A stretch of DNA of 64,000 nucleotides from assembly GCF_000150955.2 (NCBI RefSeq), contig NC_011669.1, positions 821,667 through 885,666 on the forward strand. The letters run 5' to 3'. Source of the stretch: Phaeodactylum tricornutum CCAP 1055/1. Lineage: Eukaryota > Bacillariophyta > Bacillariophyceae > Surirellales > Neidiaceae. Of this stretch, positions 19,307-27,990 are shown piece by piece. A program made the translations under genes and the position numbers. The stretch's first letter is position 1. Every line of letters starts with the position of its first letter. A model generated the notes under the pieces. The model saw only the letters and a program-made list of their open reading frames with translations, ran no database searches and was not told the DNA's origin.

Positions 19307-20734
19307 ATGAGATCCTTCCTCGTAATTGGAATCCTCATTGCAATGCCTGCTTTAGGAATATGCGCTTTCGGAACAGGCACTATTTGCTACAGGTCACCGA
19401 AAACTCCAAGGCGCCAACCGACGCCGTTTTCCAGGGGATTGCTGAGCCGTCATCTCTTTGGAAATCGACAAAACAAGTTTCTCAAATCTGAATTCTTTCC
19501 CTTAGACGAGATCCCACAAGAAGAACGTGCTTTTCTTGAAGAAGTCAAGCTCCGTCCGAAATTTGACCGTGAATCGCTTATGGAAATTGTCATTCCCCTC
19601 ATGGCTCCTTTTATCGCTTTTTTCAGCTACGATTTCGTGGCTTCTACCTTTGATTGGACAATTGACACACTTTCCGATTTGACGTCCGATAAGAACTGGG
19701 TAGCCGTCGATGGAGGTCGATACCAGGCAAGTATTATGACTCCCGTTACCAATGGTGTGGTTCTGCCAGCTGTGGCAGTCCTGTTCGCGACATTGACTTC
19801 CACTACCATCAGCACCTTGCGTATGCGTCAAGTAGAAGTACTTCGCGCCATTAACATGGAAGCTGGCGAGCTGCGGGTACTGGAGTCTATAGTGGCAGTA
19901 TTTCCGGACGGTGATCTCAAGGATCGTTGTCGAAATTATCTGATTCAGTACACATCCCGCATTATTGCTGAAAGTCAACCCCACAGCGGTTTCGTTGGCG
20001 ATGACTTTTCTAGCATCAACCCCCGCCGTGGTATGGACAGCGAGCTTAACGGATTTCTGCAGCAGCTCAACTTGTTTACGCCCGACATCTCGTCTCATTT
20101 GGCGGAAGAATCATACGCTGCTCTTGCGCGTTTACGTGAACAACGATATAACCGTATTTCGGCCCTTGAAGTGACCTACCCTGGTCTCCATTACGCCATC
20201 CTCGCGGCTTTGGCCATCGCCGAATGCACAGGCTTCCTCATGGAAGCCAATCAAGAGTTGCTTGTATTTTTGAACGCTGTACAGCTAAAAATCTTGTGGA
20301 GCATGCTGGTCGGCACCTTTGTCGCCTGCTTTACTGTATTTTACGATCTTCGGTATCCATTTTCAGGGTCTTACCAAATTTCAGCAAGTGTCGACCAATT
20401 GTACACGGTACGCATGGCTTTACAAGCACCTGTGACAAGTTTTCTTGAGCTCGAGTCGGAAACTAAAGGCTCAGACTCTGCAGTGACGACGGCGACGGAC
20501 TCTTGGACTCCAGTGGCAAATGGTAGCAATTCTAAGTGTGTCGCGATCATGAAAGTAAATGGGGCTTCTAGAGGAACTTTAAATGGTGCTTTTCAAGAGA
20601 ATACACCAGAAAAGGAGCCATTAGACGAGGGTATACCATCCAAGCCCTTTTCCAGAACCCAAAGTCTAAGGCAACAACAACAACATACAACGTCCTATCT
20701 CAGGAACGGATCAAGCCACACACCCGAGCCGTAG
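19307..20734 (+). CDS. DUF4239 / bestrophin-like membrane protein, probably plastid
   Basis: Membrane protein of 475 aa from the preferred start. An in-frame ATG 129 bp upstream would add a hydrophilic leader that hides the signal peptide. From 19307 the protein begins MRSFLVIGILIAMPALGICA, and the cleavage region CAFGTGT resembles the diatom plastid motif. Hydrophobic segments follow: IVIPLMAPFIAFFSYDFVAS, VVLPAVAVLFATLTSTTIST, YAILAALAIAECTGFL and LWSMLVGTFVACFTVFYDLR. The VLRAINMEAGELRVLES block and the C-terminal RYPFSGSYQIS are typical of DUF4239 proteins of cyanobacteria and plants. The last 95 residues are disordered. Transport function is only inferred from the fold family. Confidence 0.7.
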   Translation: MRSFLVIGILIAMPALGICAFGTGTICYRSPKTPRRQPTPFSRGLLSRHLFGNRQNKFLKSEFFPLDEIPQEERAFLEEVKLRPKFDRESLMEIVIPLMAPFIAFFSYDFVASTFDWTIDTLSDLTSDKNWVAVDGGRYQASIMTPVTNGVVLPAVAVLFATLTSTTISTLRMRQVEVLRAINMEAGELRVLESIVAVFPDGDLKDRCRNYLIQYTSRIIAESQPHSGFVGDDFSSINPRRGMDSELNGFLQQLNLFTPDISSHLAEESYAALARLREQRYNRISALEVTYPGLHYAILAALAIAECTGFLMEANQELLVFLNAVQLKILWSMLVGTFVACFTVFYDLRYPFSGSYQISASVDQLYTVRMALQAPVTSFLELESETKGSDSAVTTATDSWTPVANGSNSKCVAIMKVNGASRGTLNGAFQENTPEKEPLDEGIPSKPFSRTQSLRQQQQHTTSYLRNGSSHTPEP

Positions 20735-21007
20735 CACATCTTTTCTCCCCAAAAATATGCTGGACAACCTCACATAATACCTTTTTCTCGTTCTAGACAT
20801 GGATGGAGGCAGAATAGCCTTGTGCATGCGCGAAACGACTAATAGCTTCGCGCTATATTTCGTATACGATTCCATGGAATCGATGATGCTCCGTGTAGAG
20901 GGTCACATCGGTTCAACATCCAGATAAAGTCAAGCAAAACTTTTAGAATAACGCAAACATTTTTAATCGATTTTTTTATTTTACGCACAATTATTGCTTC
21001 ACGTCAC

Positions 21008-23314
21008 TCAAGGATCGTTTTCGGGAAGAAATGGAGCACTGCCCGTATCGTCCAATGCGGATGGCACAGTCTGTACAGCAATACCAGGTTCGTCGTCATC
21101 TTGCGGTAATGGAGCGTGACGATCGTGGGAAGTTGCCATTGTTGATGGCCCTGACGAATAGTAATCCCCGTACAAAGTATTATCGGCGGACCGTATAACT
21201 TTGGAAATATCCCAGAGTTCTGATAGTTCGTTCCTGCGCCATCCCATGTATACCATGGTTCCCAAACAGCAAGGAACTAAATACAGCAACGCAGGCTGCC
21301 CCATATGCATGATTTGTACAGCCATGTTTGCCATGAGTAGACCTACCGCATAGGCTGCCACCATGGGAGGAAAGTATCCCCCACTGCACAATCCACAGCT
21401 GCAGCAGTAGCGCCGTTCTTGGCAATGATAAGATGTCAAGCTACCACTACCGCCGCCCATAACGCCCATCATTCGCTTAGCGGCATCAAAACGGGCGGCG
21501 AAACTCAGTAACAAACCAGGCAAGACGATATCTCCTAATCCAAGCAGACTTGAACCACCTTCGAAATCAAACAGGCGAGGGATAGTTAACAGCATGGGTA
21601 ACGGATTTCCTCCCTGGCAGTTGGCGTCGTTGGGGTATTTTTCACACCATAGAGGATCCGCCGTCGGTGGTCCACCACTTGTCGCCACTGTAATCATGAC
21701 AGACTTGCCTTGAAACAGCAACGGCGTCACGAAGACAAAAAAGATATCGTAGAAAAAAGCTACAACCAGCAAAATTGCCGCGACTCGAATGCTATTGAGT
21801 TTGATAACCTGCAGGAACATGACACACATGCAGGTACCAAAAATATCTTGCATGATCCAGAAAAAAGTAATTGATCCCGGGTCCCGCGCCACAAAAGCGA
21901 TGATCAACCAAGAGAGACCCAAAGTGAATCCAATGACGTGCGCCATAATGTCACGCAATGATATATCACCAAAATCTTCTGTATTTGTTCGCCAAATGAT
22001 TTGATTGCGAACTCGAAATTTCTTCATTAGCCGTTTCAAAAAAGGATCCACAACTACCTGACTGACAGCCTTACTGCAACCCATCGAGTAAAAAACTTTG
22101 ACAATGCCATAGATCTTGAAATAGAACAAAACCAATAAACTCGAGCTGGCCATAATGATGAAGCCAAGTGCGTGGGCGGCAGTTAATTCCATATCTTCAG
22201 GAGGAGCCCTGGCCGACGACGCCGAGCGTTCAACGCCATCGTTCACTTTCGTTCTTGAGGAAGTAGTTGTATCTATACCTTGCCGGTGACGTTCTTGCCG
22301 GCGCAGCACTCTACGAATATAGTCATGGTAGTCGCCGGCGGAAAGATAGGCAGCTAATGCCGCGACTGATACTCCCAGAGCCCAAATTAGCAAGATCGCG
22401 GGATTGTACTGGGGCCGCCAACGTGTGTATAGTGTGACCAATACAACTTCGTTCTCTTCCATATCTTGCAGCAGTTGATTCGCTTGTTGCATAGAAAGGT
22501 AAGCGGCCGGAATTACGACTCGTTCCGTCAAAAGTTCATCAAAGTTGTTGTCTTGATATAACCAAATGTGCAAATCCCATGCGCAACACGCTTCCATCGT
22601 CGCCTGCCCATCCGTCGTCGAGGATTTACCCGTCAAGAGGCAGGCCTTGGAAGGGCAGCTTTCGAGATTGTCTGTAGCAGATCGCATACACAAGTTCTCC
22701 GAAGATTCGCCAGACAAAAGCGGATCGTTTTGCTGCGCATTGTAGGGCAACGGATCCAGCGAAAGCATTGCGGAGGGAATATGTGCTTGTCCGTTGGTGC
22801 AGTCAAAATCGTACAGCTCTAAAGGGTACGTGATATCCAATATCGAGTATTCGTAATCTTCTGTTTTGTTGGTGGTATTCAAATCGTATCGTGATGCTAG
22901 ATTGCCGTAAATGAGAATCCCTTTGGCCCCGAGCTGTTGTGCGTGCCAGGCCTTCGTCTCAAACGAGCAAGTTCCTCGAGGGACTAGCATCATGGTGCCT
23001 CCATATTGGGTAGTGGTCGAAGAGTCGGTGATTTCTGACCCGCCAGTATGATTTTGACACAGCAATAGGTTGTCCTCGGGAGCTTTCGACAGCGACATTC
23101 GAGGATTGCTCGTCGGGTCCATGGATGGAAGCGACCCGAAGAATGCCTGTGAGGTCAGGATTGTATAGGTCGAACGGGAAGGCGCAGCATCACTTAAATG
23201 CACTTCCAACGCTTCCGTCTGTAGAATCCCCCCCACCATCACAAAACGTGACGCCAAGCAAGAGGAAGCCATTAACAGGAGCCATATGTGACGTGGCGAA
23301 GTGCAGGGAATCAT
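21008..23314 (-). CDS. Signal peptide peptidase-like (SPPL2-type) intramembrane aspartyl protease
   Basis: GxGD-type protease that cleaves type II transmembrane proteins in the secretory pathway. The catalytic motifs are FFYDIFFVF (near residue 520), GLGDIVLPGLL (near 591) and the QPALLYLVP motif (near 675). Before the membrane domain lies a luminal protease-associated (PA) domain at about 50-200 (MMLVPRGTCSFETKAWHAQQLGAKGILIYGN), as in animal SPPL2 and plant SPPL proteins. The chosen start (768 aa) gives a signal peptide, MIPCTSPRHIWLLLMASSCLA. The frame stays open about 264 bp further upstream but that leader is not signal-like. A Cys-rich patch (CQERRYCCSCGLCSGGY) sits between the catalytic motifs. 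Convergent with the DUF4239 gene; divergent from the D27-like gene. Confidence 0.92.
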   Translation of the reverse strand: MIPCTSPRHIWLLLMASSCLASRFVMVGGILQTEALEVHLSDAAPSRSTYTILTSQAFFGSLPSMDPTSNPRMSLSKAPEDNLLLCQNHTGGSEITDSSTTTQYGGTMMLVPRGTCSFETKAWHAQQLGAKGILIYGNLASRYDLNTTNKTEDYEYSILDITYPLELYDFDCTNGQAHIPSAMLSLDPLPYNAQQNDPLLSGESSENLCMRSATDNLESCPSKACLLTGKSSTTDGQATMEACCAWDLHIWLYQDNNFDELLTERVVIPAAYLSMQQANQLLQDMEENEVVLVTLYTRWRPQYNPAILLIWALGVSVAALAAYLSAGDYHDYIRRVLRRQERHRQGIDTTTSSRTKVNDGVERSASSARAPPEDMELTAAHALGFIIMASSSLLVLFYFKIYGIVKVFYSMGCSKAVSQVVVDPFLKRLMKKFRVRNQIIWRTNTEDFGDISLRDIMAHVIGFTLGLSWLIIAFVARDPGSITFFWIMQDIFGTCMCVMFLQVIKLNSIRVAAILLVVAFFYDIFFVFVTPLLFQGKSVMITVATSGGPPTADPLWCEKYPNDANCQGGNPLPMLLTIPRLFDFEGGSSLLGLGDIVLPGLLLSFAARFDAAKRMMGVMGGGSGSLTSYHCQERRYCCSCGLCSGGYFPPMVAAYAVGLLMANMAVQIMHMGQPALLYLVPCCLGTMVYMGWRRNELSELWDISKVIRSADNTLYGDYYSSGPSTMATSHDRHAPLPQDDDEPGIAVQTVPSALDDTGSAPFLPENDP

Positions 23315-23857
23315 GGTGATTTGGTTTCCTTGTATTTCTTGATTTCGGAGGCCAAGTGGATCGAAAAGGACGCAAGAGCAATCAAGTGATCGACAGCGGT
23401 AACACCAAGGACGGCGTTCAAGCAGCGCGCAGTCTTTGTCGCGTTGGGCACGAAAACTCACTGTCAAGAACTCTGCCACAACGAAAGCCAAATGGACTAG
23501 GTAGTAACGGAAACAGTGCTCCGGGAAACGTATCGTGTGCTGTCGTGCGGTCTCGTGCCAAAAGTTGTGTTTATCCAATAAGAACCACGGTCATAGTTTG
23601 AAAGATGAAAGTGTCTTGTTCTTAACTTTTCAACATGTCACAGGATGAAAGAGAGACAAATATTGGAAACATTATCATAGCCCAATGTTGTAGAACGACG
23701 TCTTTAAGAGAAAATGTTCCCCAATTGAACTGTGCGCAAATGTTTAGAGGGACAGTCCATCAGGACCACCATCGTTCCCTGATCGTTCTTTTGCGATATG
23801 GCAAGGAGTTCAAAGAAATAGTTCTAGGTGACAAAGTTTCTTGTTGAGCGCGGTGAG
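23315..23857. promoter_or_regulatory. Divergent region, SPPL / D27-like
   Basis: Contains CTCACTGTCAAG near 23457-23468, a T-variant of the recurrent motif. No other signal recognised. Confidence 0.35.
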
Positions 23858-24952
23858 ATGCGGCGAAAGCAAAGGTTGCCCCGCGTAGCAGTACTACCGG
23901 TAGCTCTATTGGTTTTGGAGCTGATACTCGGTAGTCTGAGCAGTACCACGACGGCATCGGCATTCCTCTTTAGCCAAGCTGGCCAACTCTCGCACAGTCA
24001 CCGAAAAGTAGCATCGCCAACAACGTGCCTTCAACGACACGCATCCGAAGGAACTAGTTCCAATGAGATTAAACAAAATTTCCTGGACACCTCTGTGCCG
24101 GGACCATCGTTGGCCACCAAGCCAGATTATGAAAAGACGGCGATTGGACCGCTCGGCCGATGGATGGATTTGCTGTTCCTCCGCGTGTTCCGGCGAAAAC
24201 TCGCTGGCCACGTCGGCGGAGCGGATTCGTCACGCAACGTGACAGATTTTATGGGGATCATCGATCTCGCTGCCGCCATGAATAGGCGCTTCTCGCAAGG
24301 AAAAATCCACAGTGCTGCGCAACAAGTACTACGGGAGCTCTTTCCGTCCTGGATGCCGGGATCCTACGCTGTTTTGTTTTCCAAACCATTTCCAGCGGTA
24401 CGTCAGTTGCAGGGGGTTGTGACCTATTCACAGTCAGTACCGATAATGATTCGTTTTTTTTTAATTATTGTTCTCACTGTGCCAGATCAAATTGATTAGT
24501 TCTCCTCTCGAATGAACGCATGGGCGACGAAAGTTGCGGGAACATGGCTTATGGGCGAATGTGAGATTAATGACGTTGTGGTAGACGGTGGTGAGGTGGG
24601 TGAGGGCCAAGGTTTGTTGGTAAAACGCTGTCGTTTTCTGGAGGAAAGTGGCTGCGCATCTATTTGTGTCAATTCGTGCAAAATCCCGACCCAGAATTTT
24701 TTTGCCCAGGACATGGGGCTGCCACTCACCATGGAACCGAATTATGAAACATTCGAATGTCAGTTCTCTTTTGGGCGAACACCCGATTCGAGCACCGAAC
24801 TTGATGCAAAAAGCACCCCTTGCTTGTCACGGTGTCCGACTTTCGGGTCGTTGCGGTTACAACACCAAGACGATAGTTCATTTCCGTTTACCTCAGCTCA
24901 ACAGCAAGTAGCCACAACTGCACCATCTCCATGTTCTATGATGGGGGAATGA
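23858..24952 (+). CDS. D27-like (DUF4033) carotenoid isomerase, plastid-targeted
   Basis: Relative of DWARF27, the plant iron-containing isomerase that turns all-trans- into 9-cis-beta-carotene at the start of strigolactone synthesis. Exons 23858-24397 and 24500-24952 join in phase 0 across a 102-bp intron with donor GTACGT, giving 330 aa. The N-terminus is a signal peptide ending TTTASAFLFSQ, a near-perfect plastid motif. The mid part has MNRRFSQGKIHSAAQQVLRE. The second exon has the family core WLMGECEINDV, KRCRFLEESGCASICVNSCK, PTQNFF and MGLPLTMEPNYETFEC. Diatoms are not known to make strigolactones, so a role in carotenoid isomer balance or signalling is a guess. The intron carries TTCACAGTCAG at 24427-24437. 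Confidence 0.88.
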
Positions 24953-25054
24953 GGATGCCATTCTAGATGATACCATTAAAATGACAGGACGATGGATTAC
25001 GGCTAGCTATTATTGCACTTTTCTGTTCAGTTAGTAGCAAAGATGAAAAGAGCA

Positions 25055-26368
25055 CTACTCAAAATCCATATCAAAAGCTCCTTCAGTATCGGGATTGTAT
25101 TCACTGTCAGCAGCATATTCTGGAGGAATATCCGTTAAATTGAGAGCAACATTTGAGTTTCCGGCTTGAGTAGAAGCAAACGATGTCGGTCGAGAATATG
25201 TATCATCCGAAGAAAACTCCAAGAGTGCATCCGTAATTGACGAATTGTTTGTACTGTAGACCGAAGGCTCCATGACTGTGGAGGCAGAGCCTGCAAATGG
25301 CGCAACTGTCTGTGGAGGCATCGATGCGAGCACATAACTTGAGTGCAATGATGCCCCGTCCCTCTGTGAATGTAGAATTGGTGTTGGGTCTGAAATCGAC
25401 CGAGATAAGAGAGCGTTGTTCCCGTCGGCATCACGCGGTAGTTCTCTCTGTGAACCAGACTCTGTATCTTGTTCAACTCTACGTTCTTTCAAAATTGGAG
25501 TGTTTAGTAGGATCTCGAAAGCGGTGTGTGAAGCCGACAGCATTTCCGTTGGGATAGGTCGGAACGAATCCTCATCGCTGAAAGCTACCGCTCGCGCGTT
25601 GAATGGCGCATCATGCTCCAAGGTTGGTTCCGAGCCAGGGCCATTCAAAGTCGATGCTTCAATCATAGCAGAGAGAGATGAAGTAGTGGTGTCGTGCTGC
25701 TTCTCCAATTTTTGATTCGTCAACTTCTGTTTCTGGTCTTGGCTTCTTTGCCGCATTCGCTCACTAATATTAACAGTCGGGGATGGCATCGACCCAACAG
25801 TATTGGTATGAAATTTGACACGTCGATCAATGTTTCGAATGCTTCCCGTTCGCTTGTCGCGATAGCTCGCCGGCCCGTCAAAAAAACGCCTTTGTGCGTG
25901 AGAGTCTCGAAGGGACCCGTATGATGTTTCACTAGGCTTGTTCTCATCCAGACTAGTCTTCAGGCTCCCTTCGACGTCTCGTTCATAAACAGCAGACATA
26001 GGTGGAGGCAACATGCTTTGCTCAGCAAGAGAATCAAAATTCATTGGCACCGACCCCAAGTGCGGTGCTCGCAGAAATCGTAACGGCAAGGATCGTGCCC
26101 CGGTATTCTCTGGCGAAAAGCCTATAGCGTCTACGTCCCCGTCCGCGTCAATTGTTGGAAAATACTCGTCATCATCGTCATCTGTACTATAGCTGTTTGT
26201 TCCCTCCCTTCGCACTATCGCTATCGGACGGGATGGAAGCGTAGAAAGAGGCGCTGCCGCGAGTGTAGGATTCTGAACAAGCTGATAGTTCGGTGATGGC
26301 TCTTGACGCGGTTGTTGCGAGTCGTCTGAGCCCCGTTCGCTTCCACCGGGTGGACATCTATGAGCCAT
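25055..26368 (-). CDS. Unrecognised disordered protein
   Basis: 437 aa with no domain I recognise. It is rich in Ser, Pro, Asn, Asp and Glu, with an acidic run near the N-terminus (TDDDDDEYFPTIDADGD), a short Lys/Gln-rich segment RMRQRSQDQKQKLTNQKLEK that could be a coiled coil, and an acidic end with YNPDTEGAFDMDFE. No signal peptide or membrane segment is seen. The reading frame is long and uninterrupted and starts at an ATG in good context, so it is probably real. It could be a regulatory or scaffold protein. Divergent from the next gene. Confidence 0.6.
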   Translation of the reverse strand: MAHRCPPGGSERGSDDSQQPRQEPSPNYQLVQNPTLAAAPLSTLPSRPIAIVRREGTNSYSTDDDDDEYFPTIDADGDVDAIGFSPENTGARSLPLRFLRAPHLGSVPMNFDSLAEQSMLPPPMSAVYERDVEGSLKTSLDENKPSETSYGSLRDSHAQRRFFDGPASYRDKRTGSIRNIDRRVKFHTNTVGSMPSPTVNISERMRQRSQDQKQKLTNQKLEKQHDTTTSSLSAMIEASTLNGPGSEPTLEHDAPFNARAVAFSDEDSFRPIPTEMLSASHTAFEILLNTPILKERRVEQDTESGSQRELPRDADGNNALLSRSISDPTPILHSQRDGASLHSSYVLASMPPQTVAPFAGSASTVMEPSVYSTNNSSITDALLEFSSDDTYSRPTSFASTQAGNSNVALNLTDIPPEYAADSEYNPDTEGAFDMDFE

Positions 26369-26821
26369 GGATTGCCACTTCACAGTCAAATGATGTCGAA
26401 AAATCTCAGGAAAAGATTGCGTGGACAAAGGAAAATAAGAGTTGTCAACTTTCCCAACGCATCATGGCCGAACCCGAAAAAGCTGTTCGTTGCTATGAGA
26501 TATGTTGGGTTCCATCATATCAAGGGAAGGCGATCGTCCTCGGAAACAAGCTCCAGTGGCGACTTATCCGTGGATTGTCGTACGACGACGAATATGCGAG
26601 TCCAATATTGTAGAATCCGGAATCTATTTCATCTCTTATAGTTCGCAAGAATCCATGGGAACGACACCTGGCAGTTGACTGTGATGGTTTCACAATTTCC
26701 ACAGTCGATGTGAAGATCAAGCAAGGCCTTGGGAGTCCCATCAGTTCTACTAGCAAGCCAAGCTACACATCGACTGTGAGACCCACCCAACTCAGCTGAA
26801 TTTAGACGAAAGAGACTTACT
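26369..26821. promoter_or_regulatory. Divergent region with motif copies and inverted repeat
   Basis: TTCACAGTCAAA at 26379-26390 lies 10 bp upstream of the minus-strand start. The reverse form TTGACTGTGATG lies at about 26675-26686. A perfect inverted repeat follows at 26700-26712 and 26766-26778. Confidence 0.5.
26700..26778. repeat. 13-bp perfect inverted repeat
   Basis: CACAGTCGATGTG at 26700-26712 and its exact reverse complement CACATCGACTGTG at 26766-26778, with 53 bp between them, 43 bp upstream of the next ATG. The arms contain the ACAGTC core of the recurrent motif. It could be a paired protein-binding site or an RNA stem in the 5' leader. Confidence 0.7.
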
Positions 26822-27781
26822 ATGGGTGTACCTTTTAATCATGTTCGAAGAAGCACTCCAGTTGGTTGGACTGGCAGATTGGACTCGACTTGCGCAAAAT
26901 TTGGTCTTCTTGCTTGTGTATGGCTTGCGGTAGCCTGTCCAGTGCAAGCTTCCTCAGCTCGACAAGGAGCAAGGATATTGAATCCTGGCAAATGCACCAA
27001 ACATTTAATATCTACCACGTTGTCGACCCGTGGCGGTAGCAGTCAAGTTCCCCACGATTTTCCCCAGACTTCAGGGTTTGCCCGGGTCCCTAGTGACGGG
27101 ACGATGTACCCGGAAGCGTACGCAGGCGCACCCGTCCCAGAAAACGACGACCCGTTCCACGAGACAGTGCAAGAGCGAGTCGACTACTGGCGTACTCAAC
27201 AACGACAACAGGCCGCAGCTAATATGTACTCTCCGCGAGACGAAAAAGGAAGGATGAAACTCTTGACTTCGGTCGGAAAAGGTTCCCGCGCTCTCATTTT
27301 CTTTGTCCTGATGTGGAGAGATGTTCATCTCTACGAAGTTGCTGATCAACTCAAGAGCGGATTAACGCGGCTTTTCTTTGTTATTCCTTTGGCCGTGCTA
27401 TTTATCGCCAACATGGCGGGGGCTGTGGCATCCATCACGTCACCTTCACAATCCGCAAAGAAACGTCTGAAAGCGATCCTCAATCTAGACAAGCTTTTGG
27501 AAGTTCTACTGATCGTGTTTTACTTCCTGCGACTTACTATTGCACCTTCGAAATATACACCGCGCGAAATATACATTTCCAATACGTTACATTCAGTGTT
27601 TTTCATACTACAATGTCAGGCCTTTACTAAAATGTCCTGGGACGAGACCGCTGCGCAACCTGTTAACTCATACACCACCATGGAGCCCGAGAAGGCATCG
27701 ACAACACCAAGTAGTACCTTGGCAGATGATGGATGGTATGATAGTCAAGCAATAGGGGATTTTAAAAAAACTAAGTTCTAA
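26822..27781 (+). CDS. Unrecognised polytopic membrane protein
   Basis: 319 aa, no family recognised. After a basic start comes a hydrophobic stretch, FGLLACVWLAVACPVQASS, that could be a signal peptide or anchor. A hydrophilic part follows with STRGGSSQVP and RVDYWRTQQRQQAAANMYSP. The C-terminal half has three or four membrane segments: ALIFFVLMWRDVHLYEVA, RLFFVIPLAVLFIANMAGAVAS, LLEVLLIVFYFLRLTIAP and LHSVFFILQCQAF. A targeting signal to plastid or secretory membranes is possible, but the Phe expected at the plastid cleavage site is not evident. Single exon; convergent with the kinase gene, 209 bp apart. Confidence 0.65.
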   Translation: MGVPFNHVRRSTPVGWTGRLDSTCAKFGLLACVWLAVACPVQASSARQGARILNPGKCTKHLISTTLSTRGGSSQVPHDFPQTSGFARVPSDGTMYPEAYAGAPVPENDDPFHETVQERVDYWRTQQRQQAAANMYSPRDEKGRMKLLTSVGKGSRALIFFVLMWRDVHLYEVADQLKSGLTRLFFVIPLAVLFIANMAGAVASITSPSQSAKKRLKAILNLDKLLEVLLIVFYFLRLTIAPSKYTPREIYISNTLHSVFFILQCQAFTKMSWDETAAQPVNSYTTMEPEKASTTPSSTLADDGWYDSQAIGDFKKTKF

Positions 27782-27990
27782 TTGTCTTGACAATATCTTC
27801 AACTACCGTCGGTGTGTCCGTAGGCAAGAACACATATTCACGGTAAAGAAAGGCACATTCTACGAGCCGTCTACCATCTTCAAGTAGATTAACTATCTCT
27901 AGGTAAGTTAGCGAAGATTGGTACTGGCTCTCTTGGCCGCCAAGGTCAATAGATTGTACTCTTCCTTGAAGCGATGATCTCCATGATAGA

